From NCBI GenBank assembly GCA_903875215.1, contig CAIQVH010000038.1, positions 36,981 through 100,980 on the forward strand: a DNA stretch of 64,000 nucleotides, in the 5' to 3' direction. Both the position numbers and the translations under genes were made by a program. Source of the DNA: an uncultured Anaerolineae bacterium (GTDB taxonomy: Bacteria; Chloroflexota; Anaerolineae; Anaerolineales; Villigracilaceae). The notes beneath the pieces were generated by a model that saw only the letters and a program-made list of their open reading frames with translations, made no database searches and had not been told where the DNA came from. Below, in pieces: positions 1 through 9,268 of this stretch. Numbering within the stretch: position 1 is the stretch's first letter; every line of letters begins with the position of its first letter.

Positions 1-723
1 CTCCTCAGCGGCAACCTGGGCTACTCGTTCAAATACCCCGAACGCCCGGTCTGGAGCCTGATCGCCAACGGCGTGCCGGTTTCGATGCAGCTCGGGCTGA
101 CAGCGCTGACCGTCAGCGTGCTGCTCGGCGTCCCGGCGGGGGTGCTGTCAGCGCTGTGGCAGAACACCTGGCGCGATACGGCCACCATGACGATCATGCT
201 GGCGCTTTATTCTGTCCCGTCGTTTGTCATCATTCCGGTTTTGTGGGTGGTGGATCTGGCTTTATACCGCGCTGGATGGCCCTCCCTGCCGGTGGCGGGC
301 TGGGGCAAACCCGAACAGCTGATTCTCCCCGTCCTGGTGCTGGCCGCCGCCAACATCGGCTTTATTGCCCGGCTGATGCGTTCCTCCATGCTGGAAGTCA
401 TGCGCCAGGATTTCGTCCGCACGGCGCGCGCCAAGGGCGCCCCCGAAAGCATCGTCATCCGCCGCCATGTGCTGCGCAATGCCCTGCTCCCGCTGCTGAC
501 GGTGCTCGGCCCGGCGACCGCCTTTCTCGTCACGGGCGCGTTTGTGGTCGAGAACCTGTTCGCCATCCCCGGAGTCGGCTACCTGGCGGTGCAATCCATC
601 GGCCAGCGCGATTATCCCGTCATCCAAGCCACCACGATTTTGCTGGCGCTGGCGGTCGTGGTGATGAATCTCGTCACCGACATCGGTTACACCCTGGCGG
701 ATCCCCGCGTGCGGGCGGATTGA
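1..723 (+). CDS. Peptide ABC transporter permease, DppB/OppB type (5' end cut off)
   Basis: The frame is already open at base 1 (GNLGYSF at the left edge), so the start codon is outside the window and 240 residues are visible of a family usually 300-330 long. It is an inner-membrane permease of a di/oligopeptide or related solute importer. Several hydrophobic helices are visible, and the cytoplasmic EAA loop that contacts the ATPase is clear (RTARAKGAPES followed by RRHVLRNALLP). The stop is one base before the start of the DppC-type partner, so the two are translated together. The substrate cannot be told from the permease. Confidence 0.9.
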   Translation, partial: LLSGNLGYSFKYPERPVWSLIANGVPVSMQLGLTALTVSVLLGVPAGVLSALWQNTWRDTATMTIMLALYSVPSFVIIPVLWVVDLALYRAGWPSLPVAGWGKPEQLILPVLVLAAANIGFIARLMRSSMLEVMRQDFVRTARAKGAPESIVIRRHVLRNALLPLLTVLGPATAFLVTGAFVVENLFAIPGVGYLAVQSIGQRDYPVIQATTILLALAVVVMNLVTDIGYTLADPRVRAD

Positions 724-724
724 C

Positions 725-1660
725 ATGGCCGAAATCCCCACCATCGCCGAACAAACCGCTCCCGCCCGCCCCTGGTGGATGTATTTCCTACGCAACCGTG
801 CCGCCACTGCCGGGATGGTTTTCATCCTGGTGGCGCTGCTGCTGGCACTGGCCGGCCCGACGGTATATCAGCGTTTGCTGCCTGCCGACCAGCAGCGCAG
901 CCGCGACGGCATTTTCCAGGATTACGAGTCGATCAACGCGGAAGCATCTCCCGTCCACTGGCTGGGCGCGGATTACCTGGGCCGCGACACGCTGACACGC
1001 CTGCTCGTGGCGGTGCGCGTCTCGCTTTTGGTGGCCTTCGTCGTTGAAGCAATCAACATTGGGCTGGGCGGCCTGCTCGGGCTTTTGGCGGGCTATTTCG
1101 GCGGCTGGGTGGATATGCTGATCTCCCGCCTGGCGGATATGCTCTTCGCCTTTCCCGGCCTGCTGCTGGCGATTTTGATTTCCGCTGTTTTCGGCTCGAC
1201 CGCCCGCGAACTGTACGGCGGCACCGGACGCCTGCTGCTGGTCGCCGCCGCCCTGAGTCTGGTCTCCTGGCCATTGATGGCGCGCCTGATACGCAGTGAG
1301 ACGCTGGCGCTCAAATCGCGCGATTTTATGCTGGCCTCGCGCAGCCTGGGCGCTTCGGACTTCCAACTGATTGCCCGCCACCTGCTCCCCAACGTGGCCT
1401 GGATCATCACCGTCGCCGCCACGCTGGATGTCGCCAGCGTCATCGTGAACGAAGCCACACTCAGCCTGCTCGGGCTGGGCATCGAGGAACCAGGCGCGAG
1501 TCTCGGCCTGATGATTTTCCGCGCGGCGGGCAAAATTGAGCGTTACCCGCTCCAGGTCTTCATCCCGGCGGTGATGATCACGGCGCTGGTGCTGGCTTTT
1601 TCTTTCGTTGGCGATGGACTGCGCGACGCGTTTGACCCGCGCTCGCGCCAATCTGGCTGA
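725..1660 (+). CDS. Peptide ABC transporter permease, DppC/OppC type
   Basis: Second permease of the importer, 311 residues, the normal family length. An N-terminal OppC-like segment with one membrane helix (about residues 25-48) is followed by a periplasmic stretch containing HWLGADYLGRD, typical of DppC, then the five-helix permease core. The EAA loop is SRDFMLASRSLGASDFQLI with RHLLPNV. It begins one base after the DppB-type gene. The ATPase and binding-protein genes are not visible downstream; a convergent peptidase follows, so they should lie left of the window. Confidence 0.92.
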   Translation: MAEIPTIAEQTAPARPWWMYFLRNRAATAGMVFILVALLLALAGPTVYQRLLPADQQRSRDGIFQDYESINAEASPVHWLGADYLGRDTLTRLLVAVRVSLLVAFVVEAINIGLGGLLGLLAGYFGGWVDMLISRLADMLFAFPGLLLAILISAVFGSTARELYGGTGRLLLVAAALSLVSWPLMARLIRSETLALKSRDFMLASRSLGASDFQLIARHLLPNVAWIITVAATLDVASVIVNEATLSLLGLGIEEPGASLGLMIFRAAGKIERYPLQVFIPAVMITALVLAFSFVGDGLRDAFDPRSRQSG

Positions 1661-1672
1661 GGTGCGGCGCGG

Positions 1673-2998
1673 TTAGCGGTTGGCTTGTATGGCGCGGTAG
1701 ATGGCTTCCACGCCAAAATCCAGCGCTTCGACGGGGAGTCGTTCATCAGCAGCGTGAATGGTGCGGATGAAGTTGAAATCATCGGGAAGTTTTAACGGGG
1801 TAAAGCCGTAGGTTTGAATCCCGATCAGGGAGAAGAAGCGCGCGTCAGTCACGCCGCTCAGCACCAGCGGCACCGGGCTGCCGCCGGGATCCAGGCTTTT
1901 CAGCGTTTCCCCCAGCATATTGAACAGGCTCATATCCGGTTCGCGCGGGCCGGGATCGTAACCGAGGACTTCCATTTCGCAATCCGGGCCCAGCAGCGCG
2001 CGCAGTTCGCCGAGCAGGTCTTCGGGGCTGAAGCCAGGCAGCAGGCGCCCATCCAGGCCCAGAGAAACTTCCGCCGGGATGACATTGTTCTTGCTGCTGG
2101 CCTGCAGCCTGGTCGGGCTGACGGTGTTGTGGAGCAGGGGAAGAAAGGGTTCCGCCTGTTCTCCGAGCAGTTTGAAGACGCTGCTTGCCAGCCAGGGATT
2201 GGCCAGCTGGCGCAGGATGGCCCCTGGCAGGCCGCCGACCGCCACAGAAATGCCCGCAATCATCTGCCAGGCGGCCGGGGTCAGGTGATAGGGCAGGCGA
2301 TGCTGGTCGAGCAGGGTCAGCGCCCGGGCGAGTTTTGCCATAGCCTGGCCATTGAGCGGGCTGGAGCCGTGCCCGGCCCGCCCGCGGAAGGTCAGCTTGA
2401 TCGGGCAGATTTGCTTTTCGGCGACCATGACCGGGTAGAGACGTTTTCCTGCCATGCGCAGGTTGAAACCGCCAAATTCGCCGAAGGCGTGCCGGACATC
2501 CTGAAACAACCCGGCATGTTCCTGAACCAGGAAGCGCGCGCCAAACTCTCCACCATCCTCTTCATCCGACACCGCGCAGAAGATTACGTCACCGGGCAGG
2601 CGGACGCCTTCCGCCTTGGCCTTCAGCACCGCGGCCAGTAGCATGGCTACTCCGCTTTTCATATCCAGCGCGCCCCGGCCCCAAATATAGCCATCCGCAA
2701 TTTCCCCGGCAAAGGGCGGGTGCTGCCAGGTCTGGTTTTCGGTGGTGACCACATCCACATGCCCGTACAAGAGCAGGGGCGCCGCGCGGCCTTCGCCCTT
2801 TAACCGTGCCACCAGGTTGGTGCGTTGCGGAGTTTTCCCCAGGATGATGGTCTCAAGCCCGGCTGAAGTCAGCAAGCCATTAATGTACTGGATGCACGCG
2901 GCCTCGTTCCCAGGCGGATTGGTGGTATCAAAGCGAATCAACTCCTGCAACAGGCGCGCCGGAGTCTGGTAGATTGGAGTAGCGAGCGAGTCGGACAT
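1673..2998 (-). CDS. M20 family metallopeptidase (ArgE/DapE/aminoacylase type)
   Basis: A 441-residue cytosolic zinc-dependent hydrolase of the M20/M28 group, cleaving N-acyl amino acids or small peptides. Metal-ligand motifs are in order: YGHVDVV (first His/Asp), GRGALDMKSG (bridging Asp) and SDEEDGG (catalytic Glu pair), followed by the lid domain (GHGSSP) and a late His region. The start has a GAAGAG ribosome site upstream. Convergent with the peptide permeases, which fits peptide use, though the substrate is not defined by sequence. Confidence 0.9.
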   Translation of the reverse strand: MSDSLATPIYQTPARLLQELIRFDTTNPPGNEAACIQYINGLLTSAGLETIILGKTPQRTNLVARLKGEGRAAPLLLYGHVDVVTTENQTWQHPPFAGEIADGYIWGRGALDMKSGVAMLLAAVLKAKAEGVRLPGDVIFCAVSDEEDGGEFGARFLVQEHAGLFQDVRHAFGEFGGFNLRMAGKRLYPVMVAEKQICPIKLTFRGRAGHGSSPLNGQAMAKLARALTLLDQHRLPYHLTPAAWQMIAGISVAVGGLPGAILRQLANPWLASSVFKLLGEQAEPFLPLLHNTVSPTRLQASSKNNVIPAEVSLGLDGRLLPGFSPEDLLGELRALLGPDCEMEVLGYDPGPREPDMSLFNMLGETLKSLDPGGSPVPLVLSGVTDARFFSLIGIQTYGFTPLKLPDDFNFIRTIHAADERLPVEALDFGVEAIYRAIQANR

Positions 2999-3025
2999 GG
3001 GATTTCTCTTCTTTCAGATATGCGG

Positions 3026-4090
3026 TTAATAAGCCCGCAAATATTGCGGCGGGATCGGGCCGGGCTGGCTGAGCGCGCGGGCCGCCAGGATGGGCCAGGT
3101 TGGGTTGCGGAGCATCTCGCGGCCCAGCAGCACCAGGTCGGCCTGGTCCTGGCGCAGGATCGCATCGGCCTGGGCCGGCTCGGTAATCAGGCCAACAGCC
3201 GCAGTCGCGATTCCGGCTCCCTGTCGCAACGCTGCCGCGATGGGAACCTGGTAACCCGGGCTGGTGGGGATTTTTGCCAGCAGGGATGTGCCCCCCGAAG
3301 AACAATCCACCAGGTCAACCCCCGCCGCCTTCAGCCGCCTCGCCAGCTCGATAGAGTCAGGCACGCTCCAGCCGCCCTCCAGCCAGTCAGTGCCGGAAAT
3401 GCGCACGGTCAGCGGCAGATGCTCCGGCCAGACCGGTCTGACCGCCTGAACTGTTTCCAGCACGAAGCGGATCCGGTTCTCAAAGCTGCCGCCATACTCA
3501 TCAGTGCGCTGGTTCGAGATCGGCGAGCAAAAGCTGTGCAGCAGGTAGCCATGCGCGGCATGCACCTCCAGCCAGTCAAACCCGGCTGCCAGCGCGCGTT
3601 CGGCGGCGGCTCGAAACGCCTGCTGAATTGCGTGGATCTCTGCCACACTCAGTTCATGTGGAATGGCATACCCTTCGTGGTAGGCAACCGGGCTGGGGCC
3701 GACCACCTGCCACCCGAGCGGCGCGCCCGGCAGAATAGGGCCTCCGCCCTGCCAGGGACGCCCGGTGCTGGCCTTGCGCCCGGCATGCGCCAATTGCACG
3801 CCGGCCACTGCGCCATTGTCCCGAATGACGCGCGTCACACGCCTGAGCGGTTCCACCTGGTCGTCAGACCACAACCCAACATCGAAAGGCGTGATGCGTC
3901 CGCGCGCTTCAACAGCCGTCGCCTCGGTGAGGATCAAACCAGCCCCGCCCGCGGCGCGCGCGCCAAGATGGATCACCTGCCAATCGTTGGAAAAACCGTC
4001 CGTATAACTGTACATGCACATCGGCGAGAGGCCGATGCGGTTACGCAAGGTGACTCCGCGCAGAGTCAGGGGGTCAAAAAGATGGGACAT
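3026..4090 (-). CDS. NADH:flavin oxidoreductase, Old Yellow Enzyme family (YqjM-like)
   Basis: FMN-dependent ene-reductase, 354 residues, a TIM barrel without the C-terminal domains of longer family members. YqjM-class hallmarks are visible: SPMCMYS near the N-terminus (the redox-tuning Cys), LTEATAVEARGRI, GVQLAHAGRKAS, the substrate-binding HAAHGYLLHSF pair and EYGGSFENRIRF. Such enzymes reduce activated C=C bonds with NAD(P)H; the natural substrate is normally unknown. It lies 28 bases upstream of the M20 peptidase on the same strand, so the two may be co-transcribed. Confidence 0.92.
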   Translation of the reverse strand: MSHLFDPLTLRGVTLRNRIGLSPMCMYSYTDGFSNDWQVIHLGARAAGGAGLILTEATAVEARGRITPFDVGLWSDDQVEPLRRVTRVIRDNGAVAGVQLAHAGRKASTGRPWQGGGPILPGAPLGWQVVGPSPVAYHEGYAIPHELSVAEIHAIQQAFRAAAERALAAGFDWLEVHAAHGYLLHSFCSPISNQRTDEYGGSFENRIRFVLETVQAVRPVWPEHLPLTVRISGTDWLEGGWSVPDSIELARRLKAAGVDLVDCSSGGTSLLAKIPTSPGYQVPIAAALRQGAGIATAAVGLITEPAQADAILRQDQADLVLLGREMLRNPTWPILAARALSQPGPIPPQYLRAY

Positions 4091-4249
4091 GCGAATCTCC
4101 GTGAGGGGTAAGGATAGGCAAGCTGCAAATCCAGTGTCTGTGAGGCCGAAATGCGCCTGACCGAAACATAGGCCAGAGAGTGCTTTCAGATTTCACAAAA
4201 ACACCATCCAGTTCAATGCCGCCCGGGCAGTCCCACTCAGCCTGGAGCG

Positions 4250-4780
4250 CTAGCGGATCATGGCAACTTTGACGCTGACGTTCATGCGGTCGCCGATTTC
4301 TTCCAGGGTATCGCTCCACTGGTGGTAGGGCAGACTGGGCGGTACGAGCACAGCGGCCTGCATGGTAAAGAGCGGTGCGCCGCTCATCGGCGCCGGCACG
4401 GTGGCCGTTTCCATGCTTTCAATGTTGATGCCCTGCTGGGCCAGGTGCAACGCCAACCCATGAATAATGCCCTCGTGGTCAGCTCCCAGCACCTCGATCT
4501 GATAGGGCAGCCAGCCCGCATATTTGTGCGCGTGGTCATCACTGGTCGGCAGGAGCGTAATCTGAAAACCGGCACTGCGCAAATTCCCCAGGTCAGCTTC
4601 CAGCGTGGTCAACTCCCCTTCGCCCAGCGAGATCAACGCCAGCATCGCAAATTCACCGCCCAGGCGCGCCATCCGGCTGGCCTCCACGTTCCCGCCATAT
4701 TTAACAAAAATTTCCGTGACTGCTTCAACGATCCCAACCCGGTCTTGCCCGGTCAGAGTAAGAACAACCTTCTTTTCCAT
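4250..4780 (-). CDS. Tandem ACT-domain protein, GcvR-like
   Basis: A 176-residue protein made of two ACT domains (about residues 4-80 and 90-170), starting MEKKVVLTLTGQDRVGIVEAV, the fold used to bind amino acids in regulators such as GcvR. The ATG at 4780 is chosen because GAAAGGAAG sits just ahead of it; the frame is open further upstream but without a usable ribosome site. No enzymatic domain is present, so a regulatory role is likely. The 159 bases between its 3' end and the oxidoreductase gene hold nothing I recognise. Confidence 0.82.
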   Translation of the reverse strand: MEKKVVLTLTGQDRVGIVEAVTEIFVKYGGNVEASRMARLGGEFAMLALISLGEGELTTLEADLGNLRSAGFQITLLPTSDDHAHKYAGWLPYQIEVLGADHEGIIHGLALHLAQQGINIESMETATVPAPMSGAPLFTMQAAVLVPPSLPYHQWSDTLEEIGDRMNVSVKVAMIR

Positions 4781-4965
4781 GATGACTTCCTTTCTGCGCC
4801 CACACAAGGGTAATTTTTCCCAGTATAGCACGGCTGAACAAGTTGGGAAGCCTCCCTGCAAAAAATGGCAAACCTGCAGTGCCCAAAAACCCTGATAGTT
4901 TTCGACAGGCTTTGCCCCTAGAATGAAACCCAGCACCCAACTTTATCGGAAAAATGGAGACCCTC

Positions 4966-5721
4966 ATGAATAAAAACACCCTGCGCCAGTTAGCCAACAG
5001 CCTCTCAGTCGTGATCGCGCTGACCGTCAACATTCTCGCCAGCACCCTGCCGCTCAACGGGCAAAACACCGGCGAAATCTCAGACCGCTTCCAGGTCTAC
5101 TTTGTCCCGGCCGGATACGTTTTCGCCATCTGGGGCATCATCTACATCGGTTGGATCGCCTTCGCCATTTACCAATTCCAACCCGCCCAAAAAGACAACC
5201 TGCGCCTGCAAAACCTGGGCTATCTGTTCGCGCTGAGCGGCCTCTTCAACGCCGCCTGGCTGTTTTGCTGGCACTACAACCAGTTCGGGTTGAGCGTGCT
5301 GGTGATGCTGGCTCTGCTTGCCACCCTGATCGCCAGCTATTTGAAACTGGAAGTGGGACACCGCCCGGTGAGCGCAGCCGAACGCTGGTGCGTCGACCTG
5401 CCCTTCAGCATTTATCTCGGCTGGATCACCGTTGCCACGGTTGCCAATCTCAGCGACTGGTTGTTTTCCATCAGCTGGAATGGTTGGGGGCTGCCGGCCC
5501 AGGCCTGGGCGGCAGGAATGATTGGGGTCGCCTCCTTGCTCGGGGTGCTGATGGCACTCACCCGCCGTGATTCGGGCTACCTGTTCGTGCTGGTCTGGTC
5601 ATTTGCCGGGATCGGAGTCAAACAGGCCGGGTTTCCGCTCGTGGCCAACAGCGCCTGGGCGGCCTGCGCGCTGGCGCTGGGGCTGGCCATCTACAGCATC
5701 GTGGCACGCCGCCGGTCATAA
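4966..5721 (+). CDS. TspO/MBR-like tryptophan-rich membrane protein
   Basis: Integral membrane protein of 251 residues with about seven hydrophobic segments. The stretch VPAGYVFAIWGIIYIGW resembles the first two helices of the TspO/MBR tryptophan-rich sensory family, but the protein is longer than the usual 150-170 residues, as in the extended bacterial variants. ATG at 4966 is preferred over the in-frame ATG at 4954, because the GGAG inside the first codons of the longer version sits six bases ahead of 4966. Porphyrin or tetrapyrrole binding is a family property not testable here. Confidence 0.72.
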   Translation: MNKNTLRQLANSLSVVIALTVNILASTLPLNGQNTGEISDRFQVYFVPAGYVFAIWGIIYIGWIAFAIYQFQPAQKDNLRLQNLGYLFALSGLFNAAWLFCWHYNQFGLSVLVMLALLATLIASYLKLEVGHRPVSAAERWCVDLPFSIYLGWITVATVANLSDWLFSISWNGWGLPAQAWAAGMIGVASLLGVLMALTRRDSGYLFVLVWSFAGIGVKQAGFPLVANSAWAACALALGLAIYSIVARRRS

Positions 5722-5739
5722 ACTGCCAGCCGCGCACAA

Positions 5740-5771
5740 AAAACCGGTGACGGGGTTCCGTCACCGGTTTT
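5740..5771. terminator. Bidirectional terminator hairpin
   Basis: A perfect 14-bp stem (AAAACCGGTGACGG pairing with its complement) with a GGTT loop, flanked by A-rich and T-rich sequence. It lies between the convergent ends of the TspO-like gene and the Thr-rich membrane protein gene, so it can stop transcription from both sides. Confidence 0.8.
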
Positions 5772-5790
5772 GGTTTAAGGGCAGGATCCA

Positions 5791-6426
5791 CTAGTGGGCG
5801 AGGGGCACCTGGCGCAGGCGACGCGCCAGCAAAATAACCGCCACCAGGACGACTGAGACAATGAACAGTCCGGGCAAGCCAACTTCATCGGCAAAACCGG
5901 TTTTGGAGAGTGATGCAGTGGCCGAGGAGGTGGGCAGACTGGTGCCCAGTGCCGCCTGGGCAGTGGTGGTCAGATTAACCTTGGCCAGCTGTGTTTCGAG
6001 AGCCTGGACAGTGGCCGTCGCCGGGTCGGAGGTGGGCGAGGCGGCAGGCGTTTCGGTGGCAAAGATGATCACCAACGTGGGGGAGGGGGCCAGGGTGGGT
6101 GTATCGCTCGGCAGGAGGGTGGGTGTGGCGGCCTGGGCAGTGGCCGTTTGCATCTCAACAAAAGCAGCCTGGGTGGCGTTGGTGTTAAGCACAGCCTGGG
6201 TCTGGGTGGCATTTGCGCTGATGCGAGGAACATAGAAAAAGGCGATGCCCGCCAGGCAGATCAGCGTCAGCAGGACGATGCCGCCCAGGATGACCGCGGC
6301 AATCAGAAAATTGCGATTGCCTGATTCGCCTTCCTCTGCGCCTTCTTCTTCGGCAGGGGCTTCTTCGGGGTTTTCAAGATCGGTCTGGGGCTGATCATCA
6401 TCGTCGAAAATAAAAGCGTTGGCCAT
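5791..6426 (-). CDS. Thr/Ala-rich membrane-anchored protein of unknown function
   Basis: 211 residues. A strongly acidic N-terminal tail (DDDDQPQTDLE, then Glu-rich) precedes a membrane helix at about 45-70; a low-complexity Thr/Ala/Pro region (TATAQAATPTLLP) follows; a second helix near the C-terminus (FIVSVVLVAVILLARRLR) ends in basic residues. Topology suggests both ends inside with a flexible extracellular loop. Such Thr-rich anchored proteins are common in Chloroflexota. No enzymatic motif was found. It lies just downstream of the GlmL-cluster genes on the same strand and may be the last gene of that run. Confidence 0.7.
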   Translation of the reverse strand: MANAFIFDDDDQPQTDLENPEEAPAEEEGAEEGESGNRNFLIAAVILGGIVLLTLICLAGIAFFYVPRISANATQTQAVLNTNATQAAFVEMQTATAQAATPTLLPSDTPTLAPSPTLVIIFATETPAASPTSDPATATVQALETQLAKVNLTTTAQAALGTSLPTSSATASLSKTGFADEVGLPGLFIVSVVLVAVILLARRLRQVPLAH

Positions 6427-6456
6427 GATTGTTCTCCTCGCGTAATAGGGTCTATT

Positions 6457-7509
6457 TTACCCCAGCACTTCCAGATTGGTGAGTGGAGTCAGGATTTCTT
6501 CGCCGCTCTCCAGGCGAACTTCGGCTGCGCTGGCGATAATTCCGCTTGGCAGCGTGCTGATTCCGCACAACCGGGTGAGGGTGCCAAGGCGGGCTGGTTT
6601 CGAAAGAGAGATGACGCGCACCATCTGTCCGGCTGTGAAGGTGTCGGCTTGGCTGGGGCCGGGTGGCTCCTGGCTGACAGGCAGGGGGATGAAGGCTTCA
6701 GGGTGCAGATCTTTTTGCCGGTCAGCGAATTCGGCATTCAGGGAGATTTCGCGTTTGACGTTGGTGCTGAGAAGTTTGTAGGTGCTGGAGTTTATCGGGC
6801 GGCGTCCAAAACCTTCGAGTACAACGACCGGGTAGGCAGCTTGCAGGGCCAGCGGCAGCAGGGCCGGCGCCAGGCTGGCGATGAGCAGGCCGCGCACTGG
6901 CAGCTCGGCGGCGTTATGGAAGACTTTCGGGCTTTCGACATGCCCGCCCAGCAATATGGAGCCGCGCAGGCTGACTTCGATCCGGCCTGGGTCGAGCACT
7001 TCATCGGGAGCATCCATCAGGCTGTGCAGCTGGCCAAAATCGAGCCGGCCATTTCCCCACAGGCCCTGGATGATGGCGCCAGTGGCGCGGATTACTACAC
7101 CGCGCGTACCAATCAATTGGACGACTACACCGGGCAGCCCGGCGGCCAGCTCAAAGATGGCGCCACCGGTTTCGAGAACAATCTTGCCGCTGCCGATGGC
7201 GACGACGAGGCCATCCATGGGCGAGGTGGCTTCCCGGCCAAAGAGCCCCGGTGACTCGGCCAGGACTTCGTCTTTACTGACTTGCTGGCCTTTTTTTACT
7301 TTGAGCAGCCTGGCAACCTGGCTCTGCGACACGCCCAGCTTTTGCGCTAGATCAACAACCAGGTGTTTTTTACCGACCACCGCCTCAGCGACGATATCAG
7401 TCGGATTGACCTTTTGGCCCACGTTGACCAACAGGCGGCCTTCTTCGGGGAGCAGGCGCGTACGCAGCAGGGTGGTAAGCGGAAGGATGTGAATCAGGGG
7501 TGCCAGCAT
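6457..7509 (-). CDS. GlmL-associated protein with barrel-sandwich (biotinyl/RnfC-like) and KOW-like segments
   Basis: 350 residues, no membrane helix. The N-terminal part looks like a barrel-sandwich hybrid: LVNVGQKVNPTDIVAEA and a second half VKKGQQVSKDEVLAES with SPMDGLVVAIGSG, reminiscent of RnfC-type or biotinyl-like folds but without the lysine motif for attachment. The middle is glycine-rich (LLGGHVES). The C-terminus (AGQMVRVISL through EILTPLTNLEVL) looks like a small KOW/SH3-like barrel. The ATG at 7509 follows the GlmL stop by one base with GGGAGG ahead of it, so translation is coupled. Function unknown; a partner or scaffold for the ATPase is inferred. Confidence 0.7.
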   Translation of the reverse strand: MLAPLIHILPLTTLLRTRLLPEEGRLLVNVGQKVNPTDIVAEAVVGKKHLVVDLAQKLGVSQSQVARLLKVKKGQQVSKDEVLAESPGLFGREATSPMDGLVVAIGSGKIVLETGGAIFELAAGLPGVVVQLIGTRGVVIRATGAIIQGLWGNGRLDFGQLHSLMDAPDEVLDPGRIEVSLRGSILLGGHVESPKVFHNAAELPVRGLLIASLAPALLPLALQAAYPVVVLEGFGRRPINSSTYKLLSTNVKREISLNAEFADRQKDLHPEAFIPLPVSQEPPGPSQADTFTAGQMVRVISLSKPARLGTLTRLCGISTLPSGIIASAAEVRLESGEEILTPLTNLEVLG

Positions 7510-7510
7510 C

Positions 7511-9262
7511 TTAGCCTCCCACCGTTTTGTACCATTTTTTGAGCAGTTTGATGCGCTCGGCGGAGTTTTCGGGCAAGTGCAAGGGGCGCCCGCGCGCATC
7601 GATGACCACACCCAGCGAGGAACCGATCACGTCCAACGCCCCGGCGCGCCCCGCCCCCAGGCCGACATCGGCGCGATGAAGCGGACGCAGTTCCAGCCGC
7701 GCGCTCTGACCATTTTCCAGCGGCAGGATCTGCAGCTCGCCCTGGCAGACTTCTTCGCTCATTTCGCTGCCATCCTGGCGCAGCAGTTTGACGCGCAAAA
7801 TTGGGGTTCCATAGCTGGCGCTGCTGATTGGGGCGACGACGGTGGCAAGGTACGTCAGTGCGCCGGCATCCATCACCTGCACGGGCAACAGGCTGTTCAC
7901 TTCAGCGGCGGCGCCCAGCATGGCAAGCAGGTTGTTCTGGTCGAGCACGAGAGTGGTGATTCCGGTTGGTTGCAGGCCATCCAACAGCATGAGCAATTTT
8001 TGTCCGAGCGAGGGCGCGCCAGTGAGGGCCGCGCCTGAGGCCAAAATCGGTTCAAAGGACGGCAACAGCCCGTCGCGCCCGCGCAGGCGCCCGGGCAGTC
8101 GTTGACCCAGGAATTGGGCTGCCAGGAACAGGTTTTGGCGCACGATGGCCTGTTCAATGGCCAGGTCTTCCAGACTGGCCGGGATGGCTTGCGGATAGAG
8201 TGCCTTTTGATAAAGATAATTGCGTACGCTTTCGGCGGAAATTTCAAGAGGCAGCCAGCGGACAATCTCCTCCAGCGAGGTGTGCTTGAGCAGGCCGGAG
8301 AGTGATTCGCCCAACCCGAACTGGGGAAAAACGTTCAGATGCAGGTCGCCAGCAAAGGAGGCGGCCAGCGTCAGGGCTCCCGCGCCAGCATCTACGCTCA
8401 AAACCGAGTTGTTTTCACCATAATAGCGCGCCAGGAAGCGCACCATGCGCCCCTGCCCATAAGCGGAGGGAAAGATCAGCCCGCCTGAAAGGATGCGCAG
8501 TTCTTCGATTTCCGGCATTTGACGCTGGCGCAGATGAATGGTCAGGTCAGCCAGGGCGCGCTGGGCCGGGCCGAGATCTTCCAGTTCCAACGTCGGGCGC
8601 ACATTGGCCGCAAAGGTGATCTCAGAAGCCAGCTGGCCGAGCGAGGCGCGGACGCTCCCTGCCAATTCCTTATTCCCGGCATAAAGGATGGCCGGGCGTT
8701 TATCTTCCGGCAGCAGGTAAGCGGCCAGGCCAAGCGTATCGACCAGGGTTTTGATTGAACTAACAGCCCCGCCATCCACGCCGCCGGCAACCAGCGCCAG
8801 TTCGGGGTGATGCTGCACCAGGTCGTTGATCTGCTCATCGAGGCTGCGCGTGTCATTCTGGCCAATCTCAGCCACGATTCTCGTGTAGGTGGTGTGGGCC
8901 AGTTTTTCTACCGATTTGAGCGAGATTTCAGGCAAAAGGCCCATCAACAGTGTCCTGATTGGCTTGCCAACCGACAGCGTGGAGACCATGCCGTCCACTC
9001 CCGAGCCATCCGGCTGAGTTGGGATGATCAACTGCCCTTTGTCATCCAGCAGGGATTTGCCGATCAGGTTTTGCAGATTATCGACCGCCAATTGCAGGCC
9101 GAGCACCACGTTCCGGCCAGCCCCAAAGTTGGTGGTGGGGCACTGCCCCATGCCGATGAACCGGTATTGGCCCTCGACCACATCAAAATAAGCTGCGCGG
9201 GTGGTGATCGCACCGATATCAACGGCCAGCAGGGAATTGCCTTCTATGAGCGAAGTGGGCAT
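7511..9262 (-). CDS. glmL: GlmL/MutL-type ASKHA ATPase (glutamate mutase L family)
   Basis: 583 residues of the ASKHA (actin/hexokinase/Hsp70) fold. Phosphate-1 is LLAVDIGAITTRA near residue 10, phosphate-2 is LSVDAGAGALTLA near 295, and the adenosine region is ILASGAALTG near 410. The family was named for the protein that accompanies and protects adenosylcobalamin-dependent glutamate mutase; it is unrelated to mismatch-repair MutL. No glutamate mutase S or E genes are present. It is about 120 residues longer than classical GlmL, with a C-terminal extension that may bind a partner. It sits in a run of membrane-protein genes, suggesting a role other than mutase reactivation. Confidence 0.85.
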   Translation of the reverse strand: MPTSLIEGNSLLAVDIGAITTRAAYFDVVEGQYRFIGMGQCPTTNFGAGRNVVLGLQLAVDNLQNLIGKSLLDDKGQLIIPTQPDGSGVDGMVSTLSVGKPIRTLLMGLLPEISLKSVEKLAHTTYTRIVAEIGQNDTRSLDEQINDLVQHHPELALVAGGVDGGAVSSIKTLVDTLGLAAYLLPEDKRPAILYAGNKELAGSVRASLGQLASEITFAANVRPTLELEDLGPAQRALADLTIHLRQRQMPEIEELRILSGGLIFPSAYGQGRMVRFLARYYGENNSVLSVDAGAGALTLAASFAGDLHLNVFPQFGLGESLSGLLKHTSLEEIVRWLPLEISAESVRNYLYQKALYPQAIPASLEDLAIEQAIVRQNLFLAAQFLGQRLPGRLRGRDGLLPSFEPILASGAALTGAPSLGQKLLMLLDGLQPTGITTLVLDQNNLLAMLGAAAEVNSLLPVQVMDAGALTYLATVVAPISSASYGTPILRVKLLRQDGSEMSEEVCQGELQILPLENGQSARLELRPLHRADVGLGAGRAGALDVIGSSLGVVIDARGRPLHLPENSAERIKLLKKWYKTVGG

Positions 9263-9268
9263 AAGAGT

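Noticed and set aside
7511..9262. Mismatch-repair MutL
   Set aside because: The family name MutL is shared by chance; motifs are ASKHA ATPase, with no GHKL ATPase or MLH domains.
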